A stretch of 64,000 nucleotides of DNA from positions 1 to 64,000 of the forward strand of contig NZ_KL591013.1 of NCBI RefSeq assembly GCF_000716335.1, written 5' to 3'. The DNA is from Streptomyces sp. NRRL S-118. Its GTDB lineage: Bacteria; Actinomycetota; Actinomycetes; Streptomycetales; Streptomycetaceae. Under the pieces are notes generated by a model. That model was not told the DNA's origin. It searched no databases and was given only the letters and a program-made list of their open reading frames with translations. This document shows, in pieces, positions 52,811-61,798 of this stretch. Made by a program: the position numbers and the translations under genes. Positions within the stretch are counted from its first letter, which is position 1. Each line of letters begins with the position of its first letter.

Positions 52811-53008
52811 ATGACGGACAGAAGACTCTGGTCCTACAAGGAGATTGCCGCGCACATCCGGGTCCAGCCGGACACCGTACGGTCGTACCGCAAGCACGGC
52901 CTTCTCCCCCAGCCCGACCACGTGGAAGGCGGAAGGCCCTACTGGTACGCGGACACCGTCCGTGCCTGGGTCGCCAGCCGCCCCGGCAATCGCGGGCGCA
53001 AGACCTGA
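52811..53008 (+). CDS. small MerR/AlpA-like helix-turn-helix protein
   Basis: The 65-residue protein is one winged HTH: LWSYKEIAAHIRVQPDTVRSYRKHGLLPQPDHVEGGRPYWYADTVRAWVASRP, as in excisionase-like and MerR-like DNA-binding domains of Streptomyces phages and integrative elements. No integrase, att site or phage gene is nearby, so it is probably an ordinary small regulator. A GGGAGGTG site precedes the ATG; a frame open to 52604 is not conserved-looking. The 253-bp gap upstream contains no gene, only a weak GC hairpin near 52,583-52,601. Confidence 0.75.
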   Translation: MTDRRLWSYKEIAAHIRVQPDTVRSYRKHGLLPQPDHVEGGRPYWYADTVRAWVASRPGNRGRKT

Positions 53009-53019
53009 CGCCCGCCGTT

Positions 53020-53053
53020 CCGGCCCCGCACCGCCCCCCCCGTGCGGGGCCGG
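53020..53053 (+). terminator. hairpin after the small HTH gene
   Basis: A perfect 12-bp inverted repeat (CCGGCCCCGCAC / GTGCGGGGCCGG) with a 10-nt C-rich loop lies 11 bp after the stop. Confidence 0.6.
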
Positions 53054-53095
53054 TCCGCGCGGGGCCGGTCCGCGCGGGGCCGGTCCGCGCGGGCC
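53048..53095. repeat. 15-bp tandem repeat, three copies
   Basis: GGCCGGTCCGCGCGG is repeated three times exactly with a partial fourth. It overlaps the right arm of the hairpin and may be a slippage-prone spacer. Confidence 0.85.
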
Positions 53096-53103
53096 TAAAT
53101 CCG

Positions 53104-53133
53104 TTGCACGCCGACGCGCCGACCGCACAGGAT
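53104..53133 (+). promoter_or_regulatory. promoter of the acetyltransferase gene, probably leaderless
   Basis: TTGCAC (53104-53109), 18 bp, CAGGAT (53128-53133) puts the transcription start at or next to the ATG at 53140. Confidence 0.55.
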
Positions 53134-53139
53134 CGCCGT

Positions 53140-53799
53140 ATGCGCGCGTACGACCCGACGGTCACCGACTCCCCCGCCGGCTCCCCTGCCGACTTCACCA
53201 TCAAGCCCACGCTCACCGGCGAGAAGGTCGTACTGCGGCCCTTCACCGCCGACGACGCCCCCGTGATGGCGGAGATCCTCGCCGACCCGGAGGTCCTGAA
53301 GTACACCGGCACCAGTGCCGACCCGGAGATGTCGGAGGACTTCCTGCGCTCCTGGTACGGCTCCCGGAACGACCGGACCGACCGGCTCGATCTGGCGCTG
53401 GTCGACCGGGCCTCCGGCGGGGTGGTGGGCGAGCTGGTCCTCAACGAGTGGGACGAGACACACCGCAGCTGCAACTTCCGCACCCTCGTCGGCCGCGCGG
53501 GCCGGGGCCGCGGCCTCGGCACCGAGGCGATCCGGATGTTCCTCGCCCACGGCTTCGAAGGCATCGGCCTGCACCGGGTCTCCCTCGGCGTCTACGCGTT
53601 CAACCCGCGGGCCCTGCGCGTCTACGAGAAGGTGGGCTTCGTCCACGAGGGCGTCGAACGCGAGGTCCTGCTGCACGAGGGCGAGTGGATCGATTCCCTC
53701 ACCATGTCGGTCCTGGACCGGGAGTGGGCCGTCCACCGCGGCCACCCCGGCCAGACCGCTCCCTGTCCACCCCCTGGGGCCTGCCTTCCGGATCAGTGA
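53140..53799 (+). CDS. GNAT-family N-acetyltransferase (RimJ/RimL-like)
   Basis: The 219-residue protein matches RimL-type acetyltransferases: [84 protein letters not shown]. Acetyl-CoA motif A is RGRGLGTEA. The substrate could be a ribosomal protein N-terminus or a small-molecule amine. It is outside the RiPP operon, separated by two gaps and a hairpin, so a role in resistance is only a possibility. The last 25 residues are low complexity. Confidence 0.85.
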   Translation: MRAYDPTVTDSPAGSPADFTIKPTLTGEKVVLRPFTADDAPVMAEILADPEVLKYTGTSADPEMSEDFLRSWYGSRNDRTDRLDLALVDRASGGVVGELVLNEWDETHRSCNFRTLVGRAGRGRGLGTEAIRMFLAHGFEGIGLHRVSLGVYAFNPRALRVYEKVGFVHEGVEREVLLHEGEWIDSLTMSVLDREWAVHRGHPGQTAPCPPPGACLPDQ

Positions 53800-53927
53800 G
53801 CAGGGAGCGGGTTCCGGTGCGTGCGGATGCACGGCGGAGGAGGGAGCCTCCCCCGGTGCCCGAAGGGCTACGGGGGAAGATGTGCGCGCCGGGCCGCGCG
53901 AGCCCGGCAAGTCCCGGAAGCTCGTGA

Positions 53928-56213
53928 TCAATACACCTGGCGCCCCACCGGTTCGCGGTCCGCGTCCCGCGCGGGAGCCGGCGGCGCGACGCCGGCGGGC
54001 TGCCGCGCGGGGGCGGGTATCCCGCCCTCGCTGATCCCGAAGCGGGCGTGGAAGGCCCGCAGCGGGGCCGGCGCCCACCAGGTGGCGCGCCCCGTCAGCT
54101 TCATCACGGCGGGGACCAGCAGGCTGCGGACCACCATCGCGTCCATCAGGACCGCCAGCGCCACTCCCAGCCCGAGCATCTTGGTGTTGGTGACGCGGGA
54201 GGTGCCGATGGCGATCATCACCACCGCCAGGATCACCGCGGCCGCGGTGATCAGCCCACCCGTGCGCCGGAGCCCGAACCGCACGGCGTGGTCGTGGTCG
54301 CCGGTGTGGTCGTACTCCTCCTTGATCCGGGAGAGCAGGAAGACGCCGTAGTCCATGGAGAGCCCGAACGCGACGCAGAACATCAGCACGGGAAGGGTCG
54401 TTTCGATGCTCCCGGTCGCGGTGAAGCCCAGGAGCCCGGACAGGTGGCCGTCCTGGAAGACCCACACCACCGCGCCGAACATCGCCGTCAGGCTGAGGGC
54501 GTTGAGCACCACCGCCTGGACCGGGATCAGCACACTGCCGGTGAGCAGGAAGACGAGCAGGAGCGTGGCCACGGCGATGATGCCCACCGCCCAGGGCAGC
54601 CGGTCCGCTATGGCGTCCTTGGAGTCGACCAGCACGGCGGCCGCCCCGGTCACCGAGGTGTCGAACGGCGCCTCCTGCGCCCGCAGCTCCCGGACGAGCC
54701 GCTGGGTGTCCTCGTCCACCGCCTCTCCCTCCGGCAGTACCGCGAAGTAGGCGTACGTCCCCGAGACCACCGGTCCGTCCACCCGTGCCACACCCGGCAG
54801 ACCCGCGATCCGGTCGCGGTACGCGGCGTACTGCGCCGGGGTGGCCCGGCCCTGCGCGAGAACGTCGAGGCCGCCGCTCGGGTTGCCCGGGAAGCCGTCG
54901 CGTATGTGCTGCTGGACGACATGGGACTCGGCGCCGGCCGGGAGCTGCCGGTCGTCGGCCGTACCGAACTTCACGCCCAGGAAAGGCAGTCCGAGCAGGA
55001 CCAGCCCGGCGGTTGTGGCGACCGCGAAGACGGGGGCCCGGCGCATCACCAGCGCCGCCGCCCTGCCCCATCCGGCACCCTCCGCGGAGCCCTGCCCGGC
55101 CGGCACACGGGTGTCTTCCGCCGTTGCCCTCCGCCGCCCGGGGACCCGGGACCGTGCGAACAGCCGCCGCAGGTCCAGTGCGTTGACCCGGTGCCCGAGG
55201 AGCAGCAGCGCGGCCGGCAGCAGGATCAGCGCGGCGGCGGCCGCGAGCAGTACGACCGCGATACCGGCGTACGCGAACGACCGCAGGAAGTACTGCGGGA
55301 AGACCAGCATCGCGGCCAGCGACACCGCCACGGTCAGCGCGGAGAACAGCACCGTGCGCCCGGCCGTGCGCAGGGTCGTGGCGAGGGCCGCTCCGGTGTC
55401 GGCGCCGCCGGCCAGCTCCTCGCGGAACCGGCGCACCACGAACAGGGCGTAGTCGATGGCGAGTCCGAGTCCCAGCGCGGTGGTGAGGTTCAGCGCGAAG
55501 ACGGAGACGTCGGTGAACTCGGTCAGACCCCTCAGCACCGCGTTCGTCCCCAGGATGGCGACGATGCCGATGCCCAGCGGCAGCAGCGCGGCGACCGCGC
55601 TGCCGAAGACCATCACGAGCAGCACGAGCGTCACCGGCAGGGCGATCAGCTCGGCGCGGAGCAGGTCTTCCTGGATGACCGTCTGCATCTCGTGCAGCAC
55701 CGCGACCGGTCCGCCGACGGAGACCCGGACCGGGCCGTGCGCCCCGCGGTAGGCGGGTGCGAGCCGCTCCAGCGTCTCGCCAGCGGTCTTCTCGTCGCCC
55801 TCGATCCGGGCGGCGATCAGGGCCTCGTGCCCGTCCTCGGCCCGCAGCGCGGGGGAACGGGTCTGCCAGTACGAGCCGACGCCGACGATGCCCGGCTCCG
55901 CGGCGAGCCGCTCGGCCAGACGCCGCGCCGCGGCGGTGACCGCCGGGTCGTCCACGCCCGCCCGCCCGGCGTCCACGAGGAGCAGCAGATTGGGCTGGGA
56001 GGCGGGAAACTCGCGCTCCAGGGCCTCGGTGGCGTACGTCGAGCCGGCCGCCGGATCCTCGAAGCCGCCACTGCCGAGGCGGTCGCCCACCCCGCTGCCG
56101 GCGAACACGGCCAGCGCCGTGATCACGAGGGCGACCAGCAGCGACAGCCGCGGGCGCGCGGTGACGAAACGGGTCCAGCCACCCTGCCGGGGTGGTCGGT
56201 TGACTTCGGACAT
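53928..56213 (-). CDS. MMPL/RND-family membrane exporter
   Basis: The 761-residue protein has the MmpL architecture: an N-terminal TM helix (LSLLVALVITALAVFAGSGV), a periplasmic domain (about 40-190), a block of five helices with LGLGLAIDYALFVVRRFREEL, a second single helix and periplasmic domain, and a final block with FGLSMDYGVFLLSRIKEEY. The paired D-Y motifs in LAIDYA and LSMDYG are the proton-relay signature. It would export lipids or drugs. It is divergent from a TetR gene, with two operators between, so it is very likely repressed by that TetR. Confidence 0.92.
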   Translation of the reverse strand: MSEVNRPPRQGGWTRFVTARPRLSLLVALVITALAVFAGSGVGDRLGSGGFEDPAAGSTYATEALEREFPASQPNLLLLVDAGRAGVDDPAVTAAARRLAERLAAEPGIVGVGSYWQTRSPALRAEDGHEALIAARIEGDEKTAGETLERLAPAYRGAHGPVRVSVGGPVAVLHEMQTVIQEDLLRAELIALPVTLVLLVMVFGSAVAALLPLGIGIVAILGTNAVLRGLTEFTDVSVFALNLTTALGLGLAIDYALFVVRRFREELAGGADTGAALATTLRTAGRTVLFSALTVAVSLAAMLVFPQYFLRSFAYAGIAVVLLAAAAALILLPAALLLLGHRVNALDLRRLFARSRVPGRRRATAEDTRVPAGQGSAEGAGWGRAAALVMRRAPVFAVATTAGLVLLGLPFLGVKFGTADDRQLPAGAESHVVQQHIRDGFPGNPSGGLDVLAQGRATPAQYAAYRDRIAGLPGVARVDGPVVSGTYAYFAVLPEGEAVDEDTQRLVRELRAQEAPFDTSVTGAAAVLVDSKDAIADRLPWAVGIIAVATLLLVFLLTGSVLIPVQAVVLNALSLTAMFGAVVWVFQDGHLSGLLGFTATGSIETTLPVLMFCVAFGLSMDYGVFLLSRIKEEYDHTGDHDHAVRFGLRRTGGLITAAAVILAVVMIAIGTSRVTNTKMLGLGVALAVLMDAMVVRSLLVPAVMKLTGRATWWAPAPLRAFHARFGISEGGIPAPARQPAGVAPPAPARDADREPVGRQVY

Positions 56214-56303
56214 GACGCGGTGTCCCCTTCACCGTGACCCGTGGCCGCAGCCGCAGCCGTAGCTGCGGCCCTGGCACGGGTCGCCCATCGCCATACACTG
56301 GCA

Positions 56304-56354
56304 AACACGAGAGATCGCTCGCGTTTTCCAAGAATGCGAGCGCCCGCTCGTATT
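56304..56354. promoter_or_regulatory. two tandem TetR operators between mmpL-like and tetR
   Basis: Two related 22-bp near-palindromes lie at 56304-56325 (AACACGAGAGATCGCTCGCGTT) and 56333-56354 (AATGCGAGCGCCCGCTCGTATT), centres 29 bp apart. The common pattern is AAnnCGAGnGnnCnCTCGnnTT. They sit in the 168-bp divergent region. Confidence 0.7.
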
Positions 56355-56381
56355 TGTCAACCGCGTTCGAGGAAGCTGGGG

Positions 56382-57074
56382 ATGCACGTGCCGGACGAAG
56401 TGAAACCGCGACGCCGACAGGCCCGGGGCGAGCGACGTATCGCACAACTCCTGGACGCCGCCGCCACCGTCTTCCGCACGACCGGCTACACGGCGGCGAG
56501 CACCAACGCCATCGCCCGCGAGGCGCACGTCTCCCCCGGCACGCTGTACCAGTACTTCCCGAACAAGGAGGCCATCGCGGTCGAGCTCGGCGAGCGGCTG
56601 CTGCACCGGATGCGCGAGGCGCACGGCCAGGCCTTCACCCCGGCCAACTTCGACCTGCCGCTCGCCGAGATGCTCGACGCGATCCTCGATCCCATGATCG
56701 AGTTCAACTGCGCCAATCCGGTGTTCCTCGCGCTCATGCACGGCTCGGACGTCCCCGGCCGCATCGCCGAGGAGCACGACGCCCTGCACGCCTCCCTGCT
56801 GACACGGGTCGAGGAGCTGCTCGGCCACTACCTGCCGGACATGCCCGCCGCCGACCGGACCCGCACGGCGAGCATGGCGTTCGCGCTCTTCAAGGCCGGC
56901 CTGGACCTGGTCATCGGCCACGAGGACGAGGAGCGGGAGGCGTACGTCCGGGAGCTGAAGCTGGTGATGTTCCGCTACCTGGAGCCGGTCATCGGCCACG
57001 TCGTACCCGCGGACCGCGGCACGACGCCGCGACATGACGCAACCGCGAGCCTCCCTGGCATTCATACCCCCTAG
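56382..57074 (+). CDS. TetR-family repressor of the MMPL exporter
   Basis: The 230-residue protein has an N-terminal HTH (RIAQLLDAAATVFRTTGYTAASTNAIAREAHVSPGTLYQYFPNKEAIAVELGERL) and an all-helical C-terminal ligand domain with IEFNCANPVFLALMHGSD and DLVIGHEDEEREAYVRELKLVMFRYLEPV. GAGGAAGCTGGGG precedes the ATG at 56382. It is divergent from the MMPL gene; the two palindromes between them are its likely targets. Its stop codon lies inside the copper operator of the next operon. Confidence 0.88.
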   Translation: MHVPDEVKPRRRQARGERRIAQLLDAAATVFRTTGYTAASTNAIAREAHVSPGTLYQYFPNKEAIAVELGERLLHRMREAHGQAFTPANFDLPLAEMLDAILDPMIEFNCANPVFLALMHGSDVPGRIAEEHDALHASLLTRVEELLGHYLPDMPAADRTRTASMAFALFKAGLDLVIGHEDEEREAYVRELKLVMFRYLEPVIGHVVPADRGTTPRHDATASLPGIHTP

Positions 57075-57080
57075 GGGTAT
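57064..57080. promoter_or_regulatory. CsoR-type copper operator
   Basis: ATACCCCCTAGGGGTAT matches the known CsoR operator pattern of Streptomyces and other actinobacteria. It overlaps the stop codon of the TetR gene and lies 77 bp before copZ. No csoR gene is in the window, so the repressor acts in trans. Confidence 0.85.
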
Positions 57081-57156
57081 ACAGTGAGGAGTGTCAGGGA
57101 GTCCCGCCCTTCCCGCGGCCCCCTGGCGCACCATGACCGACCCAGAGGAGTACGCC

Positions 57157-57480
57157 ATGACCACCGAGACGAAGACCGAGCTTCCCCAGGCCGACGCGGG
57201 CTCGGGTTCCTGCTGCTCGCCCTCCGGCTCCTGCCACGACAGCGCGGCACAGACCCCTGCGGCCGGCGCGGTCACCACCGTCTACCAGGTCACGGGCATG
57301 ACGTGCGGGCACTGCGAGGGCGCCGTCTCCAGCGAGATCTCCGAGATCCCCGGCGTCACCTCCGTCACGGCGGAGGCGGCCACGGGTCGCGTTACCGTGG
57401 TGTCCGAGGCCGCGCTGGACGAGGCCGCGGTACGCGCGGCCGTCGACGAGGCGGGTTACGAGCTCGTCGGCCAGGCCTGA
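57157..57480 (+). CDS. copZ: copper chaperone (HMA domain)
   Basis: The 107-residue protein has one HMA domain, [20 protein letters not shown] (Cys50 and Cys53) to [10 protein letters not shown]. It delivers Cu(I) to the P-type ATPase encoded next. The first 40 residues are unusual, with extra Cys ([14 protein letters not shown]; Cys19, 20, 26) that could add a second metal site. An AGAGGAG site precedes the ATG. It is under the CsoR-type box and 83 bp before copA. Confidence 0.93.
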   Translation: MTTETKTELPQADAGSGSCCSPSGSCHDSAAQTPAAGAVTTVYQVTGMTCGHCEGAVSSEISEIPGVTSVTAEAATGRVTVVSEAALDEAAVRAAVDEAGYELVGQA

Positions 57481-57563
57481 GCGGGAACACCCGCGAGAAA
57501 CGGCTCACTCGCCGGGCCGTACCGTGACGACGGCCGGCCCGGCTCCCGCCCCTGGAAGCGCAC

Positions 57564-59962
57564 ATGACCAGCACCACGAGCACCCCGGAGACCGCGACCA
57601 CCGAACTCCTCGTCGGTGGCATGACCTGCGCCTCCTGCGCGGCTCGCGTGGAGAAGAAGCTCAACCGCATGGACGGCGTCACCGCGACCGTCAACTACGC
57701 GACCGAGAAGGCGACCGTCACGCACCCGCCGGAGGTGCGGGTCGCCGACCTGATCGCGACGGTCGTCAAGACGGGCTACACGGCGAAGGCGCGCCCCGCG
57801 CCGCCCCCGCCGGCCTCGTCGGCCCGGTCTGCGCCTTCGGCCTCTTCAGCCCCTGCGGCCCCACAGACCGCCGACGCCCCGGCCGCCCCGCGCACCGCCG
57901 ACGCCCCCGCCCCCGTGAGGCCACACGCCTCGCAGGCAGCGCAAGCACCACAGGCCCGGCCACCCGCCACGACGCCGCCGGCCACGACGTCGGCGACGCC
58001 GGGGCCGACGCGCCCGCCGCCCCCGGGCCGGAGACCTCGATGCGGCAGCGCCTCGTCGTCTCCGCCCTCCTCAGCCTGCCCGTCGTGCTGCTCGCGATGG
58101 TGCCCCCGCTCCAGTTCGACAACTGGCAGTGGCTCTCCCTCACCCTCGCCGCCCCCGTCGTCGTCTGGGGCGGCCTGCCCTTCCACCGGGCGGCGTGGAC
58201 CAACCTCCGGCACGGCGCCGCCACCATGGACACGCTGGTCTCCATGGGAACGCTCGCCGCCTTCGGCTGGTCGTTGTGGGCCCTGTTCCTCGGGCACGCC
58301 GGCATGCCCGGCATGCGCCACGGGTTCGACCTCACCGCGACCCCGGCGGACGGCGCGTCGGTGATCTACCTGGAGGTCGCCGCCGGCGTCACCACCTTCA
58401 TCCTCCTCGGCCGCTACCTGGAGGCCCGCGCCAAGCGCAGCGCCGGCGCCGCACTGCGCGCGCTCCTGCACCTGGGCGCCAAGGACGTGACGGTCCTGCG
58501 CGACGGCCGCGAGGTGCGCGTCCCCGTCGGCGAGCTGCGCACCGGCGACCGCTTCGTGGTCCGCCCCGGCGAGAAGATCGCCACGGACGGCGTCGTCACC
58601 GAGGGCGCCTCCGCCGTGGACGCCTCCATGCTGACCGGCGAGTCCGTACCCGTCGACGTCACCGCGGGCGACCCGGTCACCGGTGCCACGCTCAACACCT
58701 CCGGCCGGCTCGTCGTCCGTGCCACCCGTGTCGGCGCCGACACCCAGCTCGCCCGGATGGCCCGGCTCGTGGAGCAGGCACAGAGCGGCAAGGCGCAGGT
58801 CCAGCGCCTCGCGGACCGGATCTCCGCCGTGTTCGTCCCGGTCGTGCTGGTCGTCTCGCTCGGTACGCTGCTGATCCGGCTGGCCGTGACCGGTGATGCC
58901 ACCGCCTCCTTCACCGCGGCGGTCGCCGTCCTGATCATCGCCTGCCCCTGCGCGCTGGGCCTCGCCACACCGACCGCCCTCCTGGTCGGCACCGGGCGCG
59001 GCGCCCAGCTCGGGATCCTCATCAAGGGCCCGGAGGTGCTGGAGTCCACGCGCCGCGTCGACACCGTCGTCCTCGACAAGACCGGAACGGTCACCACCGG
59101 CCGCATGACCCTCCGGGACGTGCAGGTCCACGAGGGCACGGACGAGCGCGAGCTGCTGCGTTTCGCCGGGGGTCTCGAGCACGCCTCCGAGCACCCGGTG
59201 GCGCGCGCCGTCGCCGCGGGCGCCGCCGAGCGTGTGGGCGTCCTGCCCGTGCCGGAGGGCTTCGAGAACGTGCCCGGGCTCGGCGTGCGCGGGATCGTCG
59301 AGGGCCGCGAGGTCCTGGCCGGCCGCGCGGCGCTGCTCGAACGCGCGGGGATCACCGCGGGCCCCTCCGAAGGGGCCACCGTGGTCCACGTCGCCTGGGA
59401 CGGGCGGCTGCGCGGCACGCTCACCGTCGCGGACGCGGTCAAGGAGACCAGCCCCGAGGCGGTCCGGCGGCTGCGCGGGCTGGGCCTGGCGCCGGTCCTG
59501 CTCACCGGCGACGGCAGGGCGGTCGCCGAGCGGGTCGCCGCCGAGGTGGGGATCGAGGAGGTGTACGCGGAGGTCCTGCCGGAGGAGAAGGCGGACGTCG
59601 TCCAGCGCCTCCAGAAGGAGGGGCGGGTCGTCGCGATGGTCGGCGACGGCGTCAACGACGCGGCCGCGCTGGCCCAGGCCGACCTGGGGCTGGCGATGGG
59701 CACCGGCACGGACGCCGCCATCGAGGCGGGCGACCTCACCCTCGTCCGCGGGGACCTGCGCGTCGCGGCGGACGCCATCCGCCTCTCGCGCCGCACCCTC
59801 GGCACGATCAAGGGCAACCTGTTCTGGGCCTTCGGCTACAACGTCGCGGCGCTGCCGCTGGCGGCTGCCGGACTGCTGAACCCCATGATCGCCGGACTGA
59901 CCATGGCATTTTCGTCCGTTTTCGTCGTAACTAACAGTCTTCGTCTGCGGTCGTTCACGTGA
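57564..59962 (+). CDS. copA: Cu(I)-translocating P-type ATPase, N-terminal domain in a different frame (apparent frameshift)
   Basis: Two frames together encode CopA. From the ATG at 57564 comes an HMA domain ([24 protein letters not shown], Cys22 and Cys25), followed by an Ala/Pro-rich repeat. The ATPase lies in the -1 frame to 59962. It has membrane helices from [20 protein letters not shown], the ion site [11 protein letters not shown], the phosphorylated Asp in [19 protein letters not shown] and [12 protein letters not shown]. The switch must fall within about 57,790-58,040, probably near 57,960. Either there is an indel, or the parts are made separately: an ATG at 58040 has a GGAG site 6 bases upstream and begins just before TM1. 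An E. coli-like programmed shift is another possibility. Confidence 0.8.
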
Positions 59963-60331
59963 GTTTGCCTTCACGTGACACACAAGACCTTCACAAAGAG
60001 ACCTAGATCACAGATATTTGGGGGTAACCATTTGGACGGCTCGCGAGTCTAAATGGGCGATGCCAAGAACGTCTTGGGGGACGTTCATGGGATGTCTTGG
60101 GGGACGTCCCAGGCAAGCGTAGGCCGGGGCACGTGCACCGGGGAGCTTTGAGCGGCCCTCCCGTACGTACGTACCCCGGCAGATCGCATCGCGAGCTTCT
60201 GCTGAAACCCGGCAGACGCCCGGCCCGGATCCCGTGGGGGGAATCCGCTCCGGGATATGGAAGCGCCCCGCCAGCCGACCCGTGGGGGGATCGGAGGCGG
60301 GGCGCTTTCGCGTCCGCGGGAGGCGCAGGCG
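59963..60331. ncRNA. candidate small RNA locus between copA and citA
   Basis: This 369-bp gap is markedly more AT-rich over its first 140 bases than the surrounding genome and has no gene. It holds stems CATTTGGAC/GTCTAAATG (60029-60055, one G-U), CCAAGA-acg-TCTTGG (60063-60077), and two copies of GTCTTGGGGGACGT (near 60,071 and 60,094). I recall a reported small RNA at the citA locus of S. coelicolor (scr2736), but could not verify the match. Direction and ends are unknown; a rightward RNA would stop at the citA hairpin. Confidence 0.4.
60261..60307. terminator. citA terminator, usable in both directions
   Basis: A 12-bp perfect inverted repeat (AAGCGCCCCGCC / GGCGGGGCGCTT) with a 23-nt loop lies 24 bp after the citA stop and is followed by a short T-run on the plus strand. 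Confidence 0.6.
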
Positions 60332-61621
<1,290 letters not shown>

Positions 61622-61798
61622 GTCATCCCTCACCGACGTAGTGCCTCTTCTTCGAGGTGCCCTGACTGTCTCTACCATCCCCCACTTGGCTCAGCAGAGT
61701 GCACTCGGGGTCGACCATTCGGCCAATTGGCGGCACTCAGTGCCGTCAACCTGCTCATCCTGCCCCCTTCGCCCCGCTTGCGAAAGTCCTGCGATCTT

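Noticed and set aside
52811-53008. Excisionase of an integrative element
   Set aside because: The HTH is excisionase-like, but there is no integrase, tRNA or att-like repeat in the neighbourhood.
53095-56445. 1116-codon minus-strand frame covering the MMPL exporter
   Set aside because: Alternate frame of the same strand; the 761-residue MMPL frame has all membrane helices and motifs.
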